From the NCBI GenBank assembly GCA_017165825.1, contig CM029387.1, forward strand, positions 13,294,798-13,358,797: a DNA stretch of 64,000 bases, written 5' to 3'. Below the pieces are notes generated by a model. That model was not told the origin of the DNA. It saw only the letters and a program-made list of their open reading frames with translations, and did not search any database. Each line of letters starts with the position of its first letter. The first letter of the stretch is position 1. The stretch comes from Hepsetus odoe. Lineage: Eukaryota > Chordata > Actinopteri > Characiformes > Hepsetidae. This document shows, piece by piece, positions 46,111 to 61,429 of the stretch. Made by a program: the position numbers and the translations under genes.

Positions 46111-47819
46111 CTAAAACACAGAGCAAACAATCAACACACTAAGCACACACTTACCCATTCTTGGTCTCTTTAACCTATATGGTCATATGTACTAGATAGA
46201 CATACTGTGGGCAAAAATATAACATATGACAAACAAACAGTACCAAATATTTGTCACTACATTTCATATTTGTCACAATATTTGTCCTATGTGTTTCTAA
46301 TCAGATAATACTGCTGTGTCATAATTTCACAATAGTGGTACACATTTCCTTTCAGCAGTAAAATAACTGCTCTTTTTAGTTAATAAAATGCATGTTATTC
46401 ATTGTGAGAAAAGAGAAAAGTAAACTGATAAATGCTTTAGGCTTCTTTTGTGTAATGCTTGGGAGGTGTTCAGGCTTGACACACTCAGATTTAAAACAGA
46501 CTTCAGGAATGTTGGAGATAGTTCAAGCAAGTGTATATCTCACACTGCCAAGAAACATTATGTCTACTTTATGTCAGAAACTGGCAGCAGCCATGAAAAC
46601 AGAAGAAATGAAACTCTGATAAAGTGACCAATTTATCCAAACACAGACAATGGAAGCAATATCCAACTTTTAATTTTAATATATATATTAAAAAAAACTG
46701 AATACTTGTTTGAAATCTCTGGGTATCCTGATAATTTTATTTGATTTGATTTATGATAAATAATTTGCCAATGCCCACCAAATGATTGGCGTTATTTGCC
46801 AAAATGTTGCTATAAACAGAGTAGTCTAAAGTTTATTCTTTATTCTTTAAGTAAAGCTAGCTTGAGTCACCAATGCTAAGGCAGCTTATCTTTCCCAAAA
46901 CCTTCATCAAAACTATGCCAGGGCCCCATGCACTGACCTTCTTGAGTCTTAGTGAATGAATGCTGGCAGATAGAAATTAATTTATTCATATTTGTCCTAG
47001 AAACTGCATTCCATAAGTGTGGATCCTTGGATGCTAATCCAGCAGACTAAAATTCCATCTCTCATAAATGTAAAAATTAAGCTCCAATACCGATCTTAAA
47101 TTCGCAACTTTAGAATGATCTCCAAATGGGGATCATGGTTTTTAAAGGGTTAAGATGATGTGCTTAGTTTGGTGGTTAGGCAAAAGTTAACATAAAATGT
47201 TTGTTTCCCGTTTGTGACCCTTGTTTCTTATTGCTAATGCTGAGAAAAAGTACAGTGTAATAATTAATACAAACAAAATTAAGATTTAAAAAAAATCGCA
47301 GAATGTCCTTTTGAGAGATCCCTATTACCTTAAATACATTTGACAACAATGAAAACATTTTCATTATTCTAGACTTGAATCAGTGTAGAAAGTCAACAAT
47401 GCGCTTGTTCTCTACATCTCTACATCATGGAATGGGATGTTTTCTTAAAAAGTGTCTTAGGATTTTCATCACTGTAGCGATCATCAAGGAACTGGAACCG
47501 ATCAAGTATCTTACATTCATAAATTAATGAATGAATGGACGATTAAATTTTTTTCTCAGATTTACTACTATCTTGTCATCAGCATTACATAGAAAAACCT
47601 GCAAGCCATTTTTTAAATCATGTTACCCATGAACATCATGACAGATGTCACACGCTCATTAATATTATAATGTTTAAATTGTGATAGAGTATCAGTATTT
47701 ACCATGAGAGATACCATGTTTGATATCATGAGTTAGGTACTAATTTAAAGAGACACAAAACAGGAAAGCATCTTAAATTACAAGCAATGGTAACAACACC
47801 GTTATCAACCATTATCATT
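46111..47819. other. mbp intron 1 (3' part), nothing recognised
   Basis: No coding or repeat signature seen. Confidence 0.4.
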
Positions 47820-49555
47820 TGTTAATGTAAATGATGAACTGTCAGTTCGTACAAAAGTTAGTAATGGAGTCCCACAGGGCTAGGTCCCCTTTTTATATTA
47901 TACATGCTCCCTCTGGGTTCAGTTATCACTGATGACACACAATTATATATTTCAGCCAAACCAGACGATAAACTTTAATTAAAAAAGATTGAGGATTGTA
48001 TAAGAGAAATAAATGAGAGGGTTTCACTCATTTTTTTAATGTTTAATTCTGAAAAGTCAGAGGTTCTTTCGCTAAGTCCTAAAATTTTTCAGGTTTAATG
48101 CTTAGCTAGAGCTAATTTTACAGTTAATCTTAAACCCACTTTCAAATACCTGGGCATCCCAATTGACTAAGATACACACATTGGAAAATATTATTAAGCT
48201 AGCTTTTATTCACCTAAGAAACATTGCTAAACTTAAGTCAAGTCAGTTTATTTATATATACATAGAATGCTTAGAAGCACACTCACACTAAATGATGAAG
48301 ATCACCTCAAGACTAGATTGTTGTAATGTCCTACTGTCAGGATGTTCTAGTAAAAGCCTTCATAAACTCCTGTTAGTCCAGAACACAGCAGCTAGTGTTC
48401 TCACTAGATCTAGAAAATTTGATCACATTAGTCCAATCTTATCTAGACTTCACTGGCTTCCAAAAATTACGAAATTACGCATCAGCTATAATTACGCATC
48501 AGCTGTAAAATTTTACTGCTGATTCACAAAGCTCTCGGCCTTGCTCCCGAGTATCTTTCCAAGCTTATCTCCAGTTATGAATCCAAACGCTCACTTAGAT
48601 TGCAAGGTGCTGGCTTTCTAACTGTCACAACCACCGCCTTGTCCAGGCCAGGGGCGAGGGCCCAATCCCCGGAATATTGAACCAGAGATTCACACTCACC
48701 CTCACTCGTCACCATTGATCACCTGCACCTGGGTAGCTGAGTATTTCAAGCCTACCAGCCTGACCCAGCCTCGTCCGTTCACTGTTGTTACTGTATTTGT
48801 AATCACTGCTTGGTTTGTGTCCAATGAAGGAACCTTGAAGGAAGCTATGCATTTGCGCCTTGATTCCAGTTGAGACGATGACACTAACAGTCTCCCATCT
48901 CTGGAACAGTCTTCCAGCTACTATCAGACATACTCTCAGTATTTAAATCCAGGCAAAACTCTTGTTTAGTCAGGCTTTTAGTAATTAATTTTCCTGTTAG
49001 TTAAAAGGTGCAGATTCAGGGGTTCAAGGATACAGAGAATTACAGAAAACTGGGGCGCTGCTGGCCCATCACTCAGGTTTGTTGAAGGTGGTGTAGGGGG
49101 ACAGCAGGGTGCTCTTGTGTTTGTAAAACCCTCTGTTCTCTTCTTTCTAGTCAGGCTGTAACACTGAGTTTGCCAGAGTCACAGTACTGCATCTATAAAT
49201 TCATGGTTTGCACAATGTGAGTCAAAAACAGATTCCTTTCTATCTTCCTGTTTGAGATGGACGGCTGTCCACCACCTGTACGGTGGACAGCTTAGGCATT
49301 TCTGGAAAGCAAAGGCCTCCCAGCTAAGTCCATCAATCATAGTGAGATCAGAGGACGATGGGTTCCCCTTTTGAGTCTTGGTTTTCTCCCAAGGTTTCTT
49401 CCCCCTGTTTTGGGGAGTTTTTCCTTGCTGCTGTCACCCTCTGCTTACTCGGGGATAGGACGTGGAATCTGTAAAGCTTCTTTGTGACAACAGTTCCAAA
49501 GCAGTAAAAAGTATATAGTTAAAAAGTGCTATAAAAATATAACTGACTTGACTAT
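47820..49555 (+). pseudogene. L2/Rex-like LINE, 5' truncated, split by a solo LTR
   Basis: gttagtaatggagtcccaca opens the equivalent of the GVPQGS RT motif, followed by actgatgacacacaattata (DDTQL block). 48292-48522 encodes SRLDCCNVLLSGCSSKSLHK and then RLHWLPKITKLRI, near the C-terminus. The 3' UTR ends with gtgctataaaaatataactg near 49550. A 261-bp LTR interrupts it at 48623. Confidence 0.7.
48623..48883 (+). mobile_element. Solo LTR inside the LINE
   Basis: 261 bp from tgtcacaacc to gacgatgaca, flanked by exact 5-bp ctaac duplications (48618-48622, 48884-48888). TG...CA ends and a TATTTCAAG box support an LTR. It is not close in sequence to the sushi-type LTRs at 4.2/7.8 or 38.1 kb, so it is a different family. 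Confidence 0.75.
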
Positions 49556-50164
49556 ACTTGTGTGAATAAATATAATTTCATAACACCATGACGAATTTTG
49601 ACAGGATATGACATCTGCCATGGCATAGCTGAAGACTAGAAGTTCATGTTCTCTTTATATTAATGAATCTAAGCTGTGTGTATTAAAGGCTGCAAATTGT
49701 TCTTTTTTTGTCTGAAATGTGAAAGGAACAAGCATTTCTACAGCATTATGTCTCAGTTGATCCTTTCTCAATTCATGAAATGACATAAAAAATAGGTTTG
49801 TCAGTAAATTGAATAATTTAGCATTTTATAATAATATAATATGCATGGGCCTCAATATCAGTAATCACTGCCTAAGATTGGTATATTTTTTTGGCACAGT
49901 ATTCTATTGACATAGCAATGACCAAGCATGGATGTTTATTTAGTATTATTTTGTTATTTTTATATTTAGCTAATACACTTTTATTTTGATACATAAGTCT
50001 TATGATATTGCTTCTGAAGACCACAAGATGCTTCCCTTATGTCTCATCAGAAATAACCTGTACCTGTGTTTTATCTGTTTACCGTTATAAAATTGCACCT
50101 GTGCATTTTTTAATTTCAATTTTAAGCAATTTTGTAAGACATATTTTGTTATGTTATGCCTGTA

Positions 50165-50460
50165 GTCAATCAAATCAAGTAGGATTTTATTGTCATTTCA
50201 GCTATATACACAGTACACAGTGAAACGAAATAACGTTCCTCCAGGACCCTGGTGCTACACACAAGACAAGACAACATAAGACACAACATAATACACAAAA
50301 CGGGGCAACAAGTGCAGACAAGACAGACAACAACAGATGGCACGACAGACAGTACATTCATCTGTAGAGTAGATTATAGTGTAGCAGTGTGGTGGAGCAG
50401 TGTTATTGATAAAGTGCAGAGTGCAACATGAGATAAATAAATAAATACAAGATGATAATG
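50165..50460 (-). mobile_element. CR1/L2-like LINE 3' end
   Basis: aggattttattgtcatttca followed by cagtgaaacgaaataacgtt and cctccaggaccctggtgcta is a common fish LINE 3' UTR in reverse. No coding part is left. Confidence 0.55.
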
Positions 50461-53040
<2,580 letters not shown>

Positions 53041-53042
<2 letters not shown>

Positions 53043-54372
53043 AACTTAGTTTGCCTATGACAAGTATTTGAGATTACTTTTGATTTTGATTTGATTTGAA
53101 TTTAGATTACTTTTAAATTTAGATTACTTTTGCTAATCACTCATATTGCATTTGTTCTGATGTGTGCAAAATATGAAATCAAAGTAAAAAGCAAACTTAG
53201 AAATGAATTAATTGTTGTATAGTACACTAAAAACACATTTTACATGTCTTACACATTTACTATTATGAAATTATTTTTATATTTTTCATAAAAGCTTAAA
53301 AAAATCCCTTAAGGTTAACAGAAATCATGAAACTTGGTTACTAAAGGCATACATTTGGTGATAAATTTGATCATGAAGATTAATTTATTAAGTGTAAACA
53401 TCCCTATTACATTTACACAAAATATAAGAATATATAAATGTATTCCACTTTGTACTACAGCAAATGTGCATTTGTTCTTTAAGTAAGACATCTGTAAAAC
53501 CTCACTAAAACTGTAGGCAATCAGCATAATTGTACCACACAATAACTGTTCCTGCAAACACTGAAATAGTTAAATTTACTTGATTCAAACAATTAATTTC
53601 ATCTAAATGAATGACATTTACTTTGTCTAACTGACTAATATATTATTATATTTCACTGTGTGTACTATTTTAGCTATGTACAAATTTGAACGAGCTAAAC
53701 TTTAAAGTAAAACCTTTCCTGTGTATACACAAGCTTTCAAACATATGCAATGCAGCAGCTTCAGGAAAATCCATAATCAAAGTCAGTGCTAACGATATAA
53801 AATAATATTTCTGTTCAGTTGGAAGAGTAAGCCAGGCAAGTTGCATACTTTTCAGGAAACACTCAAAAATATATGAAATACTTGCTTGGAACAAAAGGTT
53901 TTCAGGGCCTTTAAAACATTTCTAAGCAAATCTCAAATGACATTTGCTATATGAAAAAAAACCCACATATTTGTCAAACTTTTGTTATTGTTCACTTATT
54001 GTTCAGTCCATTTGAAATACCCATTTAATTGCCAAAAAAAGATCACCTGATTATAAATAGAATTAATAGTGAAAGAGCTAAGCAGAATGATTAAAATTCA
54101 AATAGCATGATTATACTTGGTTATGATGTATCTTAAAAACTGAAATATTGTATGAGCATCTTATATTATATCAGCAAAAATCTAAGTAAAACTGCCACTT
54201 TTTGGCAGTTTTAGCAACATTTTGAGTTAATAGTATTATAAAAATCACTCACATTAAAAGGCAACGTTTATTTCAATATCAATTTACCAAAAGATACTAG
54301 ATTTTTATCTGTACCTGTGTTATAATGAAATAATACAGCTTCTTGAATTGTAAAATGCCCATCACAAGCAAC

Positions 54373-54418
<46 letters not shown>

Positions 54419-55436
54419 ACAGTCAAATCAAAACCCCATATCGCTATTGTTTTAATGTTTTTTTTGTTTTTTAATACCATTGGAAAATGCCCATGTTAAG
54501 TGTATGAACAGTTCATAGTGAATGGAAAAAAGAGAAATGGTTCATAATGACCTGTCACAGAATAACTTATTACATAACTCATATTAAATGCAGTTTTTTT
54601 TGCATCAATTATATATATTTTTTTCTGCTGAAACAATGTGGATATTTATGGGTGCTGTAGTAGCCAAACAAATATATATGCATATTATTCTATGCATGAA
54701 TGTGTGTTTTACATTGATGCAACATTTTTTGTTAATCCAATCATCATCAAAATAATTAAACAAAAATTGCTGATTTCCATTTTACTGGGAGGACATGTAA
54801 GACTGGCACTGATCCTTTCCCATTTTAAAACTGCACCATTCACACAAACAATCCACAGCACTGTACCACAATCTGCATTAAGCCATCTAACCTGATCTAA
54901 GTGTGTAGTAGTCCCTGAGCTCACCAAACAAACTGCCTAAAGCAATAACATATGTAAGCCACAAAATACTCAATGTTTCTCTAGTCCTCATCCATTTTAT
55001 CATGGTATTATAATATTTTCTGCATCTCCAAAAGGAACTCTCCTATTTTGCCCAGAATGCTTATAAAGCAATCATAACCAATGATTGTAGCATGAAACAA
55101 CTTTGAGCATCATTGAGGTTTTTCTGGAAATTAGGCTGTTGTGCTTCAAACAGTTTCAAAGAAATTAGAATTTTAACAGCTTTACATTATTAGCTTCAAG
55201 TTAAACACCCAAAACGCCTCAAAAAAATATAGTCCTTACAGCAACTTGTGAACATATATGGAAAAAAACAAATAAAAACCCAAAAACAAAACTAAAGACC
55301 AGAAGAGCATTAATAATGAAAAACTGAAAAGGTTCCTGCCATAAATAACAAGAATGAATCCCATAACTCAAACACAAGAGCTTACAGAGTTGTCTAAGCT
55401 ATGTAGAATATCTAAATGAAGCCCATCTCTCCTCAC
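53041..55436. other. mbp intron 1 (5' part)
   Basis: AT-rich. An A-run of about 40 bases lies at 54378-54417. No other feature can be supported. Confidence 0.45.
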
Positions 55437-55556
55437 CTTGCCCTTCCTTTTCTTGTCCCCTCCAAAGAACTTTCCGATTTGGTCCAGAACACCGGGGTTT
55501 TTCTTGCTGCGGCCCAGCCTGAAGCCGGACTGACTTGAAGAGCTTCCTGATGCCAT
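55437..55556 (-). CDS. mbp: mbp first classic coding exon
   Basis: MASGSSSSQSGFRLGRSKKN and then PGVLDQIGKFFGGDKKRKGK, 40 codons, ending at a gtgagg donor in phase 0. The block DQIGKFFGGD matches mammalian DSIGRFFGGD. The ATG lies in aacATGg, a good initiation context. The mammalian N-terminal RPSQRHGSKYLAT stretch is replaced by a Ser-rich start. Confidence 0.95.
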
Positions 55557-55680
55557 GTTGGCTGTTTTGCTTGGTTTTTGGTGCTGTGCTGTGCGCTAAC
55601 AAGGCTTTTCAGAGGAGCTAGAGGTGTGTCTCTCAGTAGAGAGCAAAAGGAGGGCAAGGGATTGTGGGAAATAAGCTTAT
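55557..55680 (-). promoter_or_regulatory. mbp: Classic mbp 5' UTR and proximal promoter region
   Basis: These 124 nt separate the golli stop from the MBP ATG. On the - strand they hold a pyrimidine-rich stretch (TTGCCCTCCTTTTGCTCTCT). No clear TATA box is seen. By comparison with mammals the classic start site should lie here or in the golli exon (inference). Confidence 0.45.
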
Positions 55681-55961
55681 CTAGTCAGTGTCCTGCTCAG
55701 TCTCTGAAGCACCGTCCAGTCCAGCTCCAGCCTCTGGTATGGTGTGCAGCTCGTCTGACTCTGAAGGCCGGTCTTTGAAGGTGTTGTCCTCTCGGCCAGG
55801 GGCATCTCGGGAGAACAGGCGGACCAAGTGTGGGCGTGGTCCCGTACCGCTGGGATCTGCCTGATAGGCCTGGTCAGCCCTGGGTGCTGACAAAGAGGCG
55901 GCCGTTCTTGCACTCTTGCTGGAGCAGTCTTTGTTCTGGTTGACATCTGCTTCATTCAGGC
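55681..55961 (-). CDS. mbp: golli exon of mbp
   Basis: After tttttgtgcag the - strand reads LNEADVNQNKDCSSKSARTA, then PRPHLVRLFSRDAPGREDN and TFKDRPSESDELHTIPE. This is nearly identical to the golli block of mammals (RPHLIRLFSRDAPGREDN and on). Golli proteins are MBP-locus products found also in neurons and lymphoid cells. The frame enters in phase 1, so an upstream golli exon is expected. It ends at TAG (55683-55681), out of frame with the MBP ATG. Confidence 0.88.
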
Positions 55962-56370
55962 CTGCACAAAAAGAACAAGCATTACACTCAACACTCCTCA
56001 ACACACAGCGCACAATCAGTACAGGCCTGACTCCTCAACAAACAACAAACACTCTTTGTTTGTTGCACTTTGCCTAATACAGTTATAGCAGCATTTACAC
56101 TAAGATTAGCTGAGGCCTTTCTGCAATGCTGGGCATGTATGATTGATTGTCAGAGCAGTTTTTCCTTGGGTTAACATCTGCTTTAGTAAGTTTCTTAGCC
56201 TTGTGAAAAGGCTACATTGTTACTCAAAACTATCAACTGCAAACTCGTATGATCAGTTAATTGGCATTACACAAATTCCTGGACATAAGAGCAGAAAACC
56301 CTGCTAACTAAGACCCTCTGCACAGACTGGACCCACATTTTCTCAATAGCATGTCATCTATTTGATATGA

Positions 56371-56572
56371 TTTACATTTATGGCATTTAGCAGACGCTCT
56401 TATCCAGAGCCCAGAGTCCAGAGCGACTTACATGTCCTAATTACAGGGCAATTCAGGGTTAAGGGTCTTGCTCAGGGACCCAGTGGTGGTAGTGTTAGAG
56501 GTGGGATTTGAGCCTGGGACCTCTTGAGCCATAGGTCCATAGGCAAGTATCCTACCACTAGACCACCAACAC
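56371..56572 (-). repeat. tRNA-derived SINE (type 1)
   Basis: The - strand begins GGTGTTGGTGGTCTAGTGGT and ends in the GGATAAGAGCGTCTGC tail. A 12-bp insertion repeats part of the tail (cagagcccagagtc). Confidence 0.72.
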
Positions 56573-56627
56573 CCCTGATCAGTTGGTTGTCATTAGTGCA
56601 TCAGTGGTACTAATTGCTGGTGTCAGT

Positions 56628-56660
<33 letters not shown>
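56628..56660 (+). repeat. A-rich runs
   Basis: Poly(A) of about 33 bases here, another of about 22 at 56802-56824. Confidence 0.85.
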
Positions 56661-56662
<2 letters not shown>

Positions 56663-57353
56663 AACAAGTAAAACAAACGAAAACAATTTTAACAGTTTTG
56701 TGTTATTAGCTTCATGTATGAAAAGAAAAAAAAACTAAAGACCAGCAGTGAAATAATGATGAGACACTGAAAAGGTTGATGGCATAAAAAAAGATTAATT
56801 AAAAAAAAAAAAAAAAAAAAAAAACACCAAACACAGATGAAATTTGGGATTTTACGTTTTAAAAAAAAAAGTGGAGAACAAAGTTTTATTCCAACAGAAA
56901 TTATATGTTAGAGGAGGCCATATTACCGTTGGGCATTTGTGTATGACTGTACCAGCTTCCGACTGCTGGAGTCATTGTTCTGGTAGACAACTGGTTCATT
57001 CCAGGCTATACTGAATTAGCCAGACTTAGCAAACTTTATACAAGCTGCCTCCTGTAACACTGCTCAGAAAGACAACAAATACTTCATGTCTGCCAAACAA
57101 TCTCACATTTACTGAGCAGCATCTAATATCATCATCATCATCATCATGTCCCATCACCTGCAACACCTAGAGTAGAAAGCATTATGGAGCTATGGCCTCT
57201 CCCAGAAAGGAGTCCCTATACAAGAAACAGTTAATTACAGATACAGACATTTTCTTTATTGATCTCAAAGGGAAAACAAATGTTATTACATATGTATCAC
57301 CCTAATGATTATCATCTTACACATTCACATCCCTTAATGTTGATTGGCCAGAT

Positions 57354-57903
57354 ACAGTACAGTGCAAAGGTTTTAGGCAGGTGTGGAAAAAATGCTGTAA
57401 ACAAAGAATGCTTTCAGAACTATAAATAATGATTGTTTATTTTTAGCAATTTACAAAATGCAAAGTGAGTGAACAAAAGAAAAATCTAAATCAAATCAAT
57501 ATTTGGTGTTACTACCTTTTGCCTTCAAACCAGCATCAATTCTTATGGCCCCCACAGAGCCCTGATCTCAACATCATCGAGTGTGTCTGGGATTACATGA
57601 AGAGACAGAAGGATATGAGGAAGCCTACATCCACAGAAGATCTGTGGTTAGTTCTCCAAGATGTTTGGAACAACCTACCAGCCGAGTTCCTTCAAAAACT
57701 GTGTGCAAGTGTACCTAGAAGAATTGATGCTGTTTTGAAAGCATGGAGTGGTCACACCAAATATTGATTTGATTTAGATTTCTCTTTTGTTCATTCACTG
57801 CATTTTGTTGATTGATGAAAATAAATGATTAACACTTCCATTTTTGAAAGCATTGTTTACAGCATTTTTTCCACAGCCGATTAAAACTTTTGCACAGTAC
57901 TGT
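57354..57903 (+). mobile_element. Tc1-like family T, copy 6, with transposase fragment
   Basis: Inverted repeats at both ends. 57465-57767 encodes a 100-codon ORF with WPPQSPDLNIIECVWDYMKR, then WLVLQDVWNNLPAEFLQKLC to the transposase end. The first two catalytic Asp regions are absent, so it cannot be active alone. Confidence 0.8.
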
Positions 57904-60004
57904 ATAATCTTATTCATCATGTGTCTTGACAGCTGTATCAAAAGCATTTGACAGTTTAGCTTTTCAAGAGAAGCACAAGAAAAAAAAGGAAGACTAACTG
58001 ATTCTGCAAGGTTTATAAATATCAGAATATTTAGTCCCATTCATTATGACAAATTCAGACTATAGACAGTTTGTTGTAGCCCAGAACTGAACTTATGATT
58101 AATATAGCTGGTGTTCCAGGTTCTCATTCACATCTAGAGTAGGGAGAACAGTTGTTCTGTGTTGGGTTAGACTGCTTTTGTGTACATTACACATTGGTAC
58201 AATTACTAAAACACTCTATATGTGTTTCTATATGGCTCTATATGGCTCCTATATGTTCATGGAATGGAGTGGGCAACACAAGAGTATATATTATTATCAT
58301 TATATATTATGTCAGGTTACCATGTTTTTATTTTGCCTTGGATAAAACACTTACCAAATACATATGTAAGCTGCTAACTTTCAGCACACTTCTAAATAGC
58401 ACAGTGTTTTGGTGTCTTCATCAGTAGACATGTTGCGCTCAATAAGGCCATTGGGTTTGCTCTCAGTATCACAGCATGTCCAGGAAAACAAAGGTCTAAC
58501 TGTACTATAAGGAATGGTGCAGCAAAACACCGGAGAATCTGCATGCTAATATTTTTTTAACAGTGGCCTATTGTATCGCCTGCAACGTTATTCCAACTGA
58601 ACAAAGAAGCTAGTGTGGTTGGAATAACTCCTCTAAGTATGGACTTTCAACTCCTTCCATGGTGCCACTTATCTGATGTGATGGCTGCATCAAGCCGGGT
58701 ATGGCTCAGCCACTAAATAAAAATAGAAAATATTTAGAATATTTAGAATATTAACATAGTCTAAATCTAATCATAATTAAAAAAAACACAGGTTTATCAT
58801 ACAAATCTCAGAAAAAGAAAATACCTTTCAAAATAAGTTAAATGGTCAGACTGTATCTGCATCATCTGTGCACATGAACATTGCTGTGCTCCAAGCAAGT
58901 GCATGAAACCAGTTATGTCTTTTCTAATTGCTCCTAACTCAGTTAAGGTTGGTCAACTTCTTAAGCAGTAGAGGAACTTTTCAATTAACAGAATGGTTTC
59001 AATTAATAGCCTCTTCTGCCTGTAGCCAGCTCCTTTCATCCATTTGATCATATTGCACTCAAGAAAAAGACCAGCTAGATAAGCATGCTGTACAAGAATA
59101 ATCATTAAATATGAACTGTCTTTAGTCTCTTCTTATCAGGGAAGACACATTCTATTTAAGTTGAATTAAATGTAAACCCCCCCAAAATTTTTCAACTTTA
59201 ATTGATTTATAACAAGCAACACGGGTATGCAACTTTTAGACGGCAACATTAAATGATTAATCAACATAACACAATGTTACCTTCAATTTAGCATGAGTTG
59301 CTTTATAAAACTATTCTGTCTCAGCAACAGAAGCGCAAATATCATAACTGTATTTATGAAAACAATATGCTCCCATACATCAACAAGTTTTTCCTCCAAT
59401 GGGTGTTTGTGGGCAAACAACATTTATATCTATAACCTACACTTACACTTACTGTCTTTTGCATGTTTACAGTATGTACCTAGCTACTTGTATACAAGTC
59501 TGAGCCTGAACTTGCACGTTGCAACATTTGGCCTTTGGCATATAAAAAAAAACAATGCTGTCAGGTTTCCTTTTCTTAACTCTTGTTTACACACAGATGA
59601 CTGACTCAATGCTGATCAGTTGAAACATGAGGCACAGGGTTTGAAGAAACACATTCACACTGCTAGAGCAGCAATTTATCTGCTTCTGCAATAGGATTGC
59701 ATTGACATTTTAACATCTGGACAAACTAACCATGCATCGGACGAAAAAAAAAATATATATATATATATTTTTTGCATTTTGCTAACATAGGGCTGATTTT
59801 AATCCAGGGCACAGTGGCAGCATGTGGGAGGTAACATGCTGGCAGTGCCTAATATTAATCAGTTTATCTCACATTTAGGCATATGTTACAGCTTGAACTT
59901 TAGAAATGTGGAGCTCAGACCTGATACAAGGAACATAAAACATCCTGGCAGTAAACAAACTGGATTCTCATTAGTTTTCAAAAACAATAAATCAAGGATT
60001 CATC
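57904..60004. other. Sequence upstream of mbp, nothing recognised
   Basis: May be an intron of the golli transcript. No exon could be identified. Confidence 0.4.
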
Positions 60005-60330
60005 CTTTTTTTTCATGCTTCCACTGGTATATCATCTGGACCAAACAGCTTTTCCATTCTTCATCCTCTTTATTGCTGGCCTTACTTCCACCTTGCCAAT
60101 AGGTTGCATGAACCTTCACTATCTCTCATTTTGTTCATCTGTTCGAAGTATTCTTTCCATCTGCTCAATACACTCTTGTGAGGATTCTTCCAAATTGTTA
60201 TCCTTTATTAACCTAACCTGCAGCACATCTTTCCCAGCTCTGTCCTTCTGTTTATCCTACTGGTATAGGTTTGTTTCTCCCTCCCTTAGCCCAACCTCTT
60301 ACAACTTACCATATCTCTTGTGCATTGTTC
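60005..60330 (-). mobile_element. RTE-like LINE fragment
   Basis: Matches the 24.2 kb part of the RTE-like copy (tccattcttcatcctcttta, ttacttccaccttgcc) with many changes and no 3' end. Confidence 0.55.
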
Positions 60331-60745
60331 AGCTTTACTCTAAATGAAAAAAAGTAGAGCCAGGCCAAAAATACAATTTAAATGTCAATATTCTTATGCA
60401 TTGATTATTAAATGCCTTTACACATTGTTGATATATGTCCAGACATTTTTAAGACTCTTAGCAATCAACATTACTCTGCATAAAATTTGATTTAAAAGAA
60501 TTTTGGGAACCTCAAGCCTTATTTATGTATTTATTTATTTTTACCTCTTTTCTCTTCTAAAACGTTTTCTTATTGCTTTTTAAAATGTATTTAATTTTAA
60601 CACTGTAAACTGCACTGGAAATGTCTCTATTTCATGTTGATGAAACAGTTTTAAATGAATGCTTATCAACATTTATTATATGCTGAGACCAGTCAGGAGC
60701 AAGAATCTGAAAGCATCTGAAAAGAAGTTGAAAATTTCAGGGAAA

Positions 60746-60900
60746 CATTTACATTTAGCAGACAGAGTGACTTCCATGTCCTAATTATAGGGATAATCCC
60801 CCTGGAGCAATTCAGGGTTAAGGGTCTTGCTCAGGGACCCAGTGGTGGTAGTGCCAGAGGTGGGATTCGAACCTGGGACCTCTTGAGCCATAGGTCCACT
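60746..60900 (-). repeat. tRNA-derived SINE (type 1), tail damaged
   Basis: Shares ggagcaattcagggttaagg and gtgggattcgaacctgggac with the other type 1 copies. The tail is shortened to tttagcagacagagtgactt. Confidence 0.65.
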
Positions 60901-60999
60901 GAAAAGCAGTGACCTAGTTACTGAAAAAATTATTGCTTAGAACCAGTTAACATTTCAACACTTTTACTATTTGATATTTGAGTTTGACTGGATTGAGTA

Positions 61000-61235
61000 G
61001 GTTTATGCTGTCACCTCACAGCAAGAAGATCCTGGGTTCGTTTCCCAGGCGGCACAGTCCAGGTCCTTTCTTTGTGAAGTTTGCATGTTATTGCCTGTCT
61101 GCAGGGGTTTCCTCAGGGTGTTTCCTCCCACCATTCAAGGACATGCACATCAGGCAGATTGAATATGATAAATTGCCCCCTAGGTATGAGTGGGTTTGCC
61201 TATGTGTCTGCCCTGAAATGTACTGAGAGTACCAT
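61000..61235 (+). repeat. SINE-like element (type 3)
   Basis: tgtcacctcacagcaagaag and then cctgggttcgtttcccaggc (B-box-like), followed by tttcctcccaccattcaagg. This text is a widespread fish repeat (recalled). Confidence 0.6.
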
Positions 61236-61429
61236 TACGCTAATGTAAAATTATTTGGTGGGAAAGAACTCCAAACTTATCCAGCAGGCAATATGTGACA
61301 GTGGAGTTATATTTATTTCAATACAGCAAAAATTAAAACAAGAATCACGTTTACATGCATTATCTTGCATTTTGCATGCCTCTCTGCCATAAAGTTCTTA
61401 AATCAATAAACCAATGTGCCAGAAATATT

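Noticed and set aside
55399..55657. Overlapping alternative frames over the first mbp exon (for example a frame starting at 55602)
   Set aside because: Only the frame from 55556 gives the DQIGKFFGGD block and joins the later exons in phase.
56001..56013. ATG at 56013 as start of the golli protein
   Set aside because: It lies before a good acceptor (tttttgtgcag), and the codons between are not conserved; golli needs an upstream exon.
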